Shown here in pieces: positions 8,501 through 14,461 of a DNA stretch of 20,180 bases (position 1 is the first letter of the stretch; each line of letters starts with the position of its first letter). Position numbers and translations under genes: made by a program. Source of the stretch: GCA-002701945 sp964442015 (GTDB lineage Bacteria > Fidelibacterota > Marinisomatia > Marinisomatales > TCS55); assembly GCA_964442015.1 (NCBI GenBank), contig CAYTYA010000029.1:1-20180 (forward strand). The letters are read 5' to 3'. The notes under the pieces are model-generated. The model saw only the letters and a program-made list of their open reading frames with translations. It had not been told where the DNA came from and did no database searches.

Positions 8501-8613
8501 GCTTAAAAGGTAAAGAAGATATTTCAGCTATTGTAAAAGAACATCTCGATGATAAAGGATATGGATTTATTACGGATGATGAAGATGATGAATGGGGAGA
8601 TGATGAATGGTAA
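5572..8613 (+). CDS. Membrane-anchored octaheme cytochrome c with coiled-coil spacer
   Basis: A 1013-residue protein. One membrane helix lies at about 17-34, probably an uncleaved anchor with the rest in the periplasm. A Glu/Lys/Gln-rich coiled coil spans about 40-205. Eight CXXCH motifs start at C258, C300, C355, C383, C489, C627, C759 and C885; there are no other cysteines. Hemes 4-8 sit in class I-like single-heme modules, each with a candidate Met ligand (W-M430-P, K-M546-P, R-M707-P, R-M833-P, K-M935-P) and, in most, an E-W-hydrophobic-x-x-W motif between heme and Met. This points to internal duplication. Hemes 1-3 lack such a Met and may be His-ligated. The end is very acidic (D-D-E-W-G-D-D-E-W). 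It follows cytochrome b by 11 bases and takes the place of cytochrome c1; it probably passes electrons to CuA. Confidence 0.93.
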   Translation: MSESQERHYNILKLNRLFAISSIIFTAVWLLVFFDDYQRPWKKYQKEFRKLEIEKVRADLSNLSVELESNSEYNTLKEELSSSEMQLQSRQNELDDIMNQLTIMEAELYKNNQIYQFAKADLDVLQYDYEKSQFGYSKSTDIEKKYLSLKDSVDKYFLIRERSEINIDQVNDVRQKITSEINQINSSLKSLAREKNMMQRKLSKVDPEAMTFANKIGNIIRDLPVLDFIDPYYEVKQVVINDLEEDLVYMGMPKVDRCVTCHVGIDKKGFEDAPQPYATHPKLDLMVGPNSSHPISEFGCTSCHAGRGRGTGFYSSAHSPNDKETEHRWEEEHDWKPMHHWENPMLPTRYAEAGCYKCHSGNMPLKEAETLSLGLSVFEKSGCYACHNIDRWDDAPKPGPSLYKLASKTNKEWTYKWIMDPRSFRHNTWMPHFFKKGNNNSTDDIKRSEHEALAMTEYLFSKSESYETINLDNLGDYERGRVLVNSLGCKGCHQIQPEADPSYDPTIQALRSEQGPNLINLGSKVNEDWLVSWLKNPYSYHEGTKMPNLRLTDQEAKDITTYLLADKNKDFDNMNVVQVNNDVLDQISADFLSQLLRKSQVDEKLSKMTTKEKLDYSGEKLIGHYGCYSCHNIAGFEDRKPIGIALNFEGSKLISKLDFGFWHDEIHHTKWDWFYTKINKPATFDLIPNEDGTLSVKELNPLDKSRMPHYGLTDKEINGLVTLIMGLVKDEIPESKLPEKTPKYLATTEGERFVHTNNCLGCHKLDGEGGAIWPSTAMWLEEIAGSENSEDMSIVQSFSPPLLNTQGQKVQPEWLLNWFQNISMIRPHLQVRMPSYDFTHEEWNSVISYFQSKDGLSLKYENPHNFSKASDSYKAGEKIQEEGACINCHFYGEMKPRQDALTWAPNLVLTKDRLRPEWLIDWFNDPQTVMPGTKMPAPYIPVDEPIPDVKEYWGNEVASFVGDTTGMLYGLIDWMWGLKGKEDISAIVKEHLDDKGYGFITDDEDDEWGDDEW

Positions 8614-8751
8614 ATAAATTATTTATTTTTTACATACATGATTATAAGATGCATATATCCTATTATATTTTTAAATTGCGTTGTAATTAATACAGGATTT
8701 AATTATGATCCCCCTTAATAAATTAGCATATAAATTGATACGGAGGAGTAA
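8614..8751 (+). promoter_or_regulatory. Largest intergenic gap inside the cluster; possible internal promoter
   Basis: This 138-base spacer separates the bc-complex genes from the oxidase genes and is the widest gap in the cluster. A short all-AT inverted repeat (aaataaa 8612-8618 and tttattt 8622-8628), followed by T residues, could be a weak attenuator. A possible promoter is TTGTAA (8682-8687), 16 bases, TATGAT (8704-8709). Both are weak in such AT-rich DNA. The next gene has an unusually strong ribosome binding site, consistent with a separate transcriptional start. Confidence 0.25.
8742..8748 (+). promoter_or_regulatory. Strong Shine-Dalgarno site for a GTG start
   Basis: GGAGGAG lies three bases before the GTG at 8752. 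It is the closest match to the anti-Shine-Dalgarno sequence I noticed in the window and fixes the start of the blue-copper gene at a non-ATG codon. Confidence 0.65.
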
Positions 8752-9462
8752 GTGAAAATTAAAATTATAGGAACATTAGTAATTTCCGTTTGCATGAGCG
8801 TTGGTTTTGCTGGTGATGTTAAAGGAAATATTACATTTGATGGGAAATCCCCAAAAATGAAGCCATTAAGGATGGATGCGGATCCTGTATGTGTTGCAAA
8901 TAGTGATATAAAACCAAGAAAAGAATGGTTGATTCTTGATGAAAATAATGGTGTAAAAAATGTTTTGGTTTATGTAAAGGAAAGCAAATCTGGTTCTTTA
9001 TCAGATAATTATGATACTCCAAAAGAAGCAGCGGTCATTGATCAAAAAGGTTGTGTGTATGTTCCCCATGTATTAGGAGTAATGGTAGGGCAACAACTTG
9101 ATATTTTAAACAGCGATGGTACGTTGCATAATATCCATGCGCTACCTAAGGTGAACAAAGAATTCAATAAAGCTATGCCTAGATCAAAAAAACAAATGTC
9201 TGTTACATTTGATAAAGTAGAAGCTCCATTTAAAATTAAATGCGATGTTCATCCATGGATGGGAGCATTTTTAGGTGTTTTTGATCATCCATATTTTGCT
9301 GTTACAGATGATAGTGGATCGTTTACTATTTCTAATTTACCGCCTGGAAAATATGTTGTAGAGGCTTGGCATGAAAAGCTTGGATCTCAAACAGTTGATT
9401 TAACTGTTGATGAAAGTGGAGCTACGCAAAATTTTACTTTTACTAAACCAAAAAAGAAGTAA
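8752..9462 (+). CDS. Periplasmic blue-copper (cupredoxin-like) protein with C-terminal Ig-like domain
   Basis: A 236-residue protein with GTG start. Residues 1-20 form a Sec signal peptide, with cleavage likely after G-F-A20. The middle is cupredoxin-like with a full set of type 1 copper ligands: H126 in L-H-N-I-H, then C164-D-V-H167-P-W-M170, i.e. Cys-x2-His-x2-Met as in plastocyanin-type sites. C47 and C101 could form a disulfide. From about residue 181 (V-T-D-D-S-G-S-F-T-I, L-P-P-G-K-Y) it looks like a carboxypeptidase-regulatory or SpaA-like beta-sandwich, and it ends in a basic K-P-K-K-K tail. Lying between the octaheme cytochrome and oxidase subunit I (13 bases upstream), it may carry electrons to the oxidase or help copper delivery; the sequence does not decide which. 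The basic tail contrasts with the acidic tails of its two likely partners. Confidence 0.88.
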   Translation: MKIKIIGTLVISVCMSVGFAGDVKGNITFDGKSPKMKPLRMDADPVCVANSDIKPRKEWLILDENNGVKNVLVYVKESKSGSLSDNYDTPKEAAVIDQKGCVYVPHVLGVMVGQQLDILNSDGTLHNIHALPKVNKEFNKAMPRSKKQMSVTFDKVEAPFKIKCDVHPWMGAFLGVFDHPYFAVTDDSGSFTISNLPPGKYVVEAWHEKLGSQTVDLTVDESGATQNFTFTKPKKK

Positions 9463-9475
9463 TTCAAGGAATTAA

Positions 9476-11194
9476 ATGAACGTACATTCTTATCACGAAG
9501 AATCTTTTTTCCGAAAATACATTTGGTCTACAGACCATAAAATTATTGGTTTACAATATGGTATAACTGCACTGTTTTTTCTAATGGTTGGATTCTTTTT
9601 AATGATGGTGATGCGTTGGCAGCTAGCGTATCCTGAAACACCTATTCCTTTTGTAGGATCATTTTTTGGTGAAGATGGCATTCTACTTCCAGAAATCTAT
9701 AATTCTTTAGGAGCAATGCATGGAACGATTATGATATTTCTTGGTGTTGTTCCCCTAGCAGTCGGTGCATTTGGTAATTACTTAGTTCCCTTACAAATTG
9801 GTGCTCCTGACATGGCTTTTCCTAAACTTAATGCTGCGAGTTATTGGAGTTATTTTGTTGGTGGAGTTATAATGATGAGTAGTTTTTTCTCTGAAGAAGG
9901 AGCGGCTAGATCAGGTTGGACATCGTACCCTCCCCTGGCAGATATTGAGGTTGGACAAACTATCTGGCTCATTGGAATGGTGTTTTTAATTACATCAAGC
10001 TTATTAGGCTCCATGAATATTATTACTACAATAGTCCAATTGCGTGCACCAGGGTTAACATGGAGTAGATTGCCTTTCTTTGTCTGGACACAGTTGGTCA
10101 CATCCTTTTTACTAGTATTGGCATTTCCTCCATTGGAAGCTGCTGCAGTACTTCAACTTATGGATAGAGTAGCTGGTACAAGTTTCTTTTTGCCCAGTGG
10201 TTTAGTTATATCAGGAGAAGCTTTAGCTGTGAGTGGAGGTGGAAGCCCATTGTTATGGCAACATTTATTTTGGTTTTTGGCCCACCCGGAAGTGTATGTG
10301 TTAATTCTACCAGCTATGGGTATTGTTTCGGAGATTATTGCTAATAATACTAGGAAACCGCTATGGGGTTATAATTCATTAGTTTACTCTGGAATATTTT
10401 TAGGTTTTATGTCTTTTGTTGTATGGGCGCATCATATGTTTTTAACTGGAATGGGGACTGCTATGAGTTCTTTTTTCCAGATTACTACTATGATAATATC
10501 TATCCCTTCAGTTATAATATTATCAGCATTATTCATCACACTTTGGGGTGCTTCTATTCGATTTAATACTCCTATGTTGTTTGCACTGGCATTTCTACCA
10601 ATGTTTGGCATTGGAGGGTTAACTGGATTGCCATTAGGCATTGCAGCATCGGATGTATATCTTCATGATACGTACTATGTTATTGGACATTTTCATTATG
10701 TTGTTGCGCCTGGCACTATCTTTGCTCTTTTTGCAGGTATTTATTTTTGGTATCCTAAAATTACAGGAAGAAAAATGAATGAGCGACTTGGTCAATTACA
10801 TTTTTGGCCTTCTCTTTTATTTATGAATGGAATTTTTATGCCAATGTTTATTCAAGGGTTGGCAGGTGTATCTCGTCGACTTTGGGATGGGGGTTTGGAA
10901 TATGCCCACGCTGCAGGTGTTCTGCAATGGAATGAATTCATGTCAGTATCAGCTTGGTTACTTGGAGTTTCTCAGATTCCATTTATTATTAATGTTTTTT
11001 ATAGCTTAAAAGGGGGAGAAAAAGTAGATAATAATCCATGGGAGTCTACTACATTAGAATGGGTAGCGCCATCGCCTCCGTTACCACATGTAAACTTTGA
11101 AACTCTTCCTGAAGTTCATAGAGAGGCATATGAATATAGTGTTCCTGGTCGCAAGAGAGATTTTACTCCACAAACTGAGCCTAAAAAAGGATAA
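9476..11194 (+). CDS. ctaD: Cytochrome c oxidase subunit I (A-type heme-copper oxidase)
   Basis: A 572-residue membrane protein with about twelve helices, the catalytic subunit reducing O2 to water and pumping protons. Predicted ligands: H82 and H407 for the low-spin heme; H405 for the high-spin heme; H270, H319 and H320 for CuB. Tyr274 of H270-P-E-V-Y is the residue that crosslinks to the CuB histidine. Glu272 of that motif marks the A1 subfamily, and the D-channel entry Asp is present (G-A-P-D112-M-A-F-P). The K-channel helix is aberrant: where the family has T-G-I-K after Pro, this protein has S345-V-I-I348, so the channel Lys is missing. Start ATG 9476 has AAGGA five bases upstream. Subunit III follows after 5 bases. 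Confidence 0.98.
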   Translation: MNVHSYHEESFFRKYIWSTDHKIIGLQYGITALFFLMVGFFLMMVMRWQLAYPETPIPFVGSFFGEDGILLPEIYNSLGAMHGTIMIFLGVVPLAVGAFGNYLVPLQIGAPDMAFPKLNAASYWSYFVGGVIMMSSFFSEEGAARSGWTSYPPLADIEVGQTIWLIGMVFLITSSLLGSMNIITTIVQLRAPGLTWSRLPFFVWTQLVTSFLLVLAFPPLEAAAVLQLMDRVAGTSFFLPSGLVISGEALAVSGGGSPLLWQHLFWFLAHPEVYVLILPAMGIVSEIIANNTRKPLWGYNSLVYSGIFLGFMSFVVWAHHMFLTGMGTAMSSFFQITTMIISIPSVIILSALFITLWGASIRFNTPMLFALAFLPMFGIGGLTGLPLGIAASDVYLHDTYYVIGHFHYVVAPGTIFALFAGIYFWYPKITGRKMNERLGQLHFWPSLLFMNGIFMPMFIQGLAGVSRRLWDGGLEYAHAAGVLQWNEFMSVSAWLLGVSQIPFIINVFYSLKGGEKVDNNPWESTTLEWVAPSPPLPHVNFETLPEVHREAYEYSVPGRKRDFTPQTEPKKG

Positions 11195-11199
11195 GAATT

Positions 11200-11796
11200 A
11201 TGGAAATCCCTTATACAGTTGATGAAAGGCCCGATACCGGGGTATACAATGCTAAACTAGGTGTTTGGTTATTTTTAGCATCTGAAGTAATGTTATTTGG
11301 TGGATTATTTTCTGCATATGTTTTTTTACGATTAGGAGCTCCTGTTGGAGCATTTCATGAATGGGGACAAGAATTAAATGTTCCACTAGCAACGTTGAAT
11401 ACAATGATATTGATTTCTTCTAGTATGACAATGGTAATGTCATGGGTTTCGTTAAAAATGAATGATTTTAAAAAGTATAAATTATATATGGCTCTTACCT
11501 TGCTTTGCGCTTTGTGTTTCTTAGTAATAAAATATTTTGAATATAGTGCAAAGATTCACCATCACATTTATCCTAGTACAAATACATTCTATGCAATATA
11601 TTTTACTCTCACCGGTCTTCATGGCCTTCATATAATTGGTGGAATGGTTGTCCTTTTTTATCTTTGGGGGCCAGGTAGTAATATGTGGAATTCAAAACCA
11701 GAACAATTTACAAATAGAATAGAAATAGTAGGACTATACTGGCATTTTGTTGACTTAGTATGGATATTTCTTTTTCCAATTCTATATTTGCTTTAG
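11200..11796 (+). CDS. ctaE: Cytochrome c oxidase subunit III
   Basis: A 198-residue protein of the short, five-helix subunit III type. The conserved membrane Glu is present in F-L-A-S-E29-V-M-L-F-G-G, as are L-T-G-L-H-G-L-H-I-I-G-G and Y-W-H-F-V-D-L-V-W near the C-terminus. It binds no redox cofactor and supports proton uptake and stability of subunit I. It lies 5 bases after ctaD, with an AAGGAT ribosome site inside the end of ctaD, and is followed after 13 bases by subunit IV. Confidence 0.97.
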   Translation: MEIPYTVDERPDTGVYNAKLGVWLFLASEVMLFGGLFSAYVFLRLGAPVGAFHEWGQELNVPLATLNTMILISSSMTMVMSWVSLKMNDFKKYKLYMALTLLCALCFLVIKYFEYSAKIHHHIYPSTNTFYAIYFTLTGLHGLHIIGGMVVLFYLWGPGSNMWNSKPEQFTNRIEIVGLYWHFVDLVWIFLFPILYLL

Positions 11797-11809
11797 GAAG
11801 GATGTATTA

Positions 11810-12115
11810 ATGAGTAGCGGACATGATGTAGATATTCAAAGTCATATAAAAATTTATATGATGGTTTTTGCTTCATTAACAGTATTAACTATTGTTACTG
11901 TTGCTGCATCTTACCTTGAATTATCTTCGGGAGAGGCAATATTTTTAGCACTTGTTATTGCATCTGTAAAAGGATCCTTAGTCGCTTGTTTCTTTATGCA
12001 TCTTATCTCCGAGAAAGCATTTATCACTTGGGTGTTGATGCTTACAGCAGGGTTTTTCTTTATTCTAATGTTTGTTCCTTTGGCTACATATATAGATCAG
12101 GCGCAAATAGGATGA
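11810..12115 (+). CDS. ctaF: Cytochrome c oxidase subunit IV (caa3-type small subunit)
   Basis: A 101-residue protein with three hydrophobic helices, matching prokaryotic oxidase subunit IV. Recognisable features are the N-terminal H-I-K-I-Y-M and the A-S-V-K-G-S-L-V-A-C-F-F-M-H-L segment. A good ribosome site, AGGAAGGA (11795-11802), lies seven bases upstream, overlapping the end of ctaE. The stop overlaps the ATG of the next small gene (ATGA), so translation is probably coupled. Confidence 0.93.
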   Translation: MSSGHDVDIQSHIKIYMMVFASLTVLTIVTVAASYLELSSGEAIFLALVIASVKGSLVACFFMHLISEKAFITWVLMLTAGFFFILMFVPLATYIDQAQIG

Positions 12116-12309
12116 TATCACTTAAGACATTTCATATCTTTTTTATAATAATATCGATTGTTTTATTAACAGGCTATGTCATGTATGAAATGAATAATCC
12201 TTCATTCAATGGATCTCTTTCTTTTCTCCCTGCTGTTCTTTCATTTATTATTGCAATCGGATTAATTATTTATTGTAAAAATGTACTACAGAAATTCAAG
12301 ATATTATGA
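12112..12309 (+). CDS. Small two-helix membrane protein in the oxidase operon, unknown function
   Basis: A 65-residue protein. I start it at ATG 12112, which overlaps the ctaF stop as ATGA; the open frame continues upstream to 11986, but that part only overlaps ctaF out of frame. It has two hydrophobic helices (about 7-24 and 38-57) joined by a short polar loop with M-Y-E-M-N-N-P-S, and ends with a basic stretch. It has one Cys and no metal-binding motif. The ATGA overlaps at both ends tie it tightly to oxidase expression, so a small accessory or assembly subunit is the natural guess. I do not recognise a family. Confidence 0.75.
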   Translation: MISLKTFHIFFIIISIVLLTGYVMYEMNNPSFNGSLSFLPAVLSFIIAIGLIIYCKNVLQKFKIL

Positions 12310-12527
12310 TTAGATATTGTAATAGAATTATTATTGCTGTTTATATAATTATGAATGATTATTTATTAGCATGCGCAACATGTTATGGGGCTCCGGATGA
12401 TCCTGTTTCTAAAAGTTTAAATTACGCTATTATTGTTCTTTTGGCATTTATTGGTAGTGTATTATTGGGATTAATATTTTCTATATTTTCATTAAGAAAT
12501 AAGAGCAAAGCAATTATTTCAGATTAA
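12306..12527 (+). CDS. Small CXXC-containing membrane protein in the oxidase operon, unknown function
   Basis: A 73-residue protein whose ATG overlaps the previous stop (ATGA). An internal ATG (residue 16, base 12351) is an alternative start. It has a hydrophobic N-terminal segment (8-22), a C23-A-T-C26-Y-G-A-P-D-D-P motif and one membrane helix (about 41-62) ending in a basic tail. If the N-terminus acts as a signal peptide or anchor, the CXXC would face the periplasm, next to where CuA is built. This suggests, but does not prove, a copper-binding or thiol-redox role in oxidase assembly. I recall similar CATC-type small proteins in oxidase operons of related bacteria but cannot name a family. 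It lies 24 bases before the CuA subunit gene. Confidence 0.75.
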   Translation: MIRYCNRIIIAVYIIMNDYLLACATCYGAPDDPVSKSLNYAIIVLLAFIGSVLLGLIFSIFSLRNKSKAIISD

Positions 12528-12551
12528 TAATTTTATGGAGAAATTTTATAA

Positions 12552-13394
12552 ATGATTGATATTCTGCGAAATTTCGGATTACCAATAAGTATATCATCAA
12601 ATGGTCCGGCAATTGATGAAGTGATTGTGTTAATGCACTGGTTAATGCTGCTTCTTTTTGTTGGTTGGGGTTCATTCTTTATTATATCGTTAGTTAAATT
12701 TAGAAAATCAAAAAATCCACATGCCGATTATGTAGGTGTTAAGTCTCATATATCTTCAGTATTTGAAGTTGCTGTTGCATTAATAGAAATAGTTTTGCTT
12801 ATAGGTTTTTCCTTTCCAATCTGGGCAAATAGAGTAAATGATGTTCCAACTTCTAATGAAGGTATTATTCATGTTCGTGTTGTTGCTCAACAATATGCTT
12901 GGAATATTCATTATCCAGGGCCAGATGGAGTTTTTGGAAATCTAAAATCTGAACTAGTGGATGAAGTAAGCAACCCTATTGGATTAGATCGATCCAGTTT
13001 TGGTGCTTCAGATGACTTTTTTACAATTAATCAATTTCATATCCCTGTTAATAAAAAGATTCGGATAGATTTAAGTACTAAAGACGTTATACATAGTTTT
13101 AAACTTCCAGAATTAAGAGTTGGTCAAGATGCAATACCTGGAATGAGTATCCCTGTGCATTTTGAAGCTACAATGACATCGGATCAGTTTTTGAAAAAGA
13201 TGGTTGGCACACCACGTGAAGGTAAGGGTTTAGAAATATCCTGTGCCCAATTATGCGGTCTTGGCCATTATCGGATGAGAGGATACCTGACTGTGGATAC
13301 TGAAGAAGAATATGATGATTGGTTAAATTTACAGGCCGAATATTTACTTGAGGAAAATGAAGAAGATGAATGGGGTGACGAAGAAGACTGGTAA
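12552..13394 (+). CDS. ctaC: Cytochrome c oxidase subunit II (CuA subunit)
   Basis: A 280-residue protein with two N-terminal membrane helices (about 24-48 and 70-91) and a periplasmic cupredoxin domain. All side-chain ligands of the binuclear CuA site are present: H181 (V-I-H-S-F), C231-A-Q-L-C235-G-L-G-H239-Y-R-M242. The residue giving a backbone ligand is Gln233 rather than the common Glu. W117 in Q-Y-A-W-N-I-H fits the aromatic electron-entry region. There is no fused cytochrome c domain, so it is not a caa3-type fusion; the C-terminus instead ends in a very acidic tail (E-D-E-W-G-D-E-E-D-W) much like that of the octaheme cytochrome. It receives electrons from the cytochrome partner and passes them to subunit I. 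Its position after subunits I, III and IV is unusual. Confidence 0.97.
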   Translation: MIDILRNFGLPISISSNGPAIDEVIVLMHWLMLLLFVGWGSFFIISLVKFRKSKNPHADYVGVKSHISSVFEVAVALIEIVLLIGFSFPIWANRVNDVPTSNEGIIHVRVVAQQYAWNIHYPGPDGVFGNLKSELVDEVSNPIGLDRSSFGASDDFFTINQFHIPVNKKIRIDLSTKDVIHSFKLPELRVGQDAIPGMSIPVHFEATMTSDQFLKKMVGTPREGKGLEISCAQLCGLGHYRMRGYLTVDTEEEYDDWLNLQAEYLLEENEEDEWGDEEDW

Positions 13395-13455
13395 ATAATC
13401 TTTTGCTCCCCTTTTTAGTTATTTTATTTATTATTATATCATTATAAATCATTTA

Positions 13456-14454
13456 ATGTCTTTAGTGGATGTAAGATCAATATCATTTCATATCATTGCT
13501 AAAGTACTATCAAAAATACTAGTGTTTTCAATTCTTGTATTAATTTTTGCTGGAGCTTTAGTGAAAAGCCATGAAGTTGGTCTATCGGTTCCTGATTGGC
13601 CAACAACATATGGATATCAAATGTTCCAATTTCCTTTTTCAGATATGGTTGGAGGAATATTTTATGAACATGGACATAGAATGATTGCAACGGTTGTTGG
13701 ATTTATGACTTTAATTCTATCCATCATAGTATATTTGAGTGACAATGATCTTTGGTTGAAAAAATTAACCTTTTCAGCTTTAGGGCTTGTGATTATACAA
13801 GGATTATTTGGAGGTTTAACGGTTCTCTTATATCTACCTGCGTATATATCTGTCATTCATGCAATTCTTGCTCAGACATTCTTTGTATTGATAATCTTTA
13901 TATCTTTCAGTTTATCAATAAAGGATAAACACAAACTGTATAACCTATCAGATGTTTATGATCTAAAAATTCCAGCCTATTTTGTTGCCATATCTATTTA
14001 TATACAATTAATTCTTGGTGCTATAATGCGCCATACGGAATCGGGACTAGCTATACCAGATTTTCCATTATCTGGTGGCCATATTATACCACCTTTCAAT
14101 CAATCTATGATTGAAACTATACAATCAATGCATTTTGATGCTGGACTACAGTTTGTAGAATTATATCAAATTATTATTCATTATTTTCATCGTCTAGGTG
14201 CATTTATTGTCACTTTATCAATTGGATATTTATCTTTCAGTTTGGTACAGCTAAAATTAAAATTTTCAATTGTCCATAAATTAACATTGTCGATTATTCT
14301 TTTATTATTGATTCAAATCTTTTTAGGTGCAATGACAATATGGACAGTTAAGAATCCTTTAATTACAAGTTTTCATGTTTTAAATGGTGCAATTATACTT
14401 GGCTTTAGTGCATTAATAGTGATACATGTACGACCATTAATTCAAATAAAGTAG
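13456..14454 (+). CDS. ctaA: Heme A synthase
   Basis: A 332-residue membrane protein with about eight helices in two pseudo-symmetric halves, oxidising the heme O methyl group to give heme A. Conserved features: V-K-S-H-E-V-G-L-S-V-P-D-W-P (about 36-49), E71-H-G-H74-R (conserved Glu and first heme-ligand His), H135, and in the second half H245 (Y-F-H-R-L-G) and H307 (S-F-H-V-L-N-G). The half-repeat is visible in H-E-V-G-L-S-V-P-D-W-P versus H-T-E-S-G-L-A-I-P-D-F-P. The Cys pair seen in some Gram-positive CtaA proteins is absent. ctaB follows after 7 bases, so the two heme-modification steps are coexpressed with the oxidase that uses their product. Confidence 0.95.
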   Translation: MSLVDVRSISFHIIAKVLSKILVFSILVLIFAGALVKSHEVGLSVPDWPTTYGYQMFQFPFSDMVGGIFYEHGHRMIATVVGFMTLILSIIVYLSDNDLWLKKLTFSALGLVIIQGLFGGLTVLLYLPAYISVIHAILAQTFFVLIIFISFSLSIKDKHKLYNLSDVYDLKIPAYFVAISIYIQLILGAIMRHTESGLAIPDFPLSGGHIIPPFNQSMIETIQSMHFDAGLQFVELYQIIIHYFHRLGAFIVTLSIGYLSFSLVQLKLKFSIVHKLTLSIILLLLIQIFLGAMTIWTVKNPLITSFHVLNGAIILGFSALIVIHVRPLIQIK

Positions 14455-14461
14455 ATTATAA

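Noticed and set aside
8612..8632. AT-only hairpin after the octaheme gene as a true terminator
   Set aside because: Seven A/T pairs give a very weak stem, overlapping the stop codon; such repeats are expected by chance in this AT-rich DNA.
11986..12111. Longer N-terminus for the 65-residue small protein
   Set aside because: This stretch overlaps ctaF in another frame and the ATGA overlap at 12112 is the typical coupled start.
12552..13394. caa3-type subunit II with fused cytochrome c
   Set aside because: There is no CXXCH motif in subunit II; the C-terminus is only an acidic tail.
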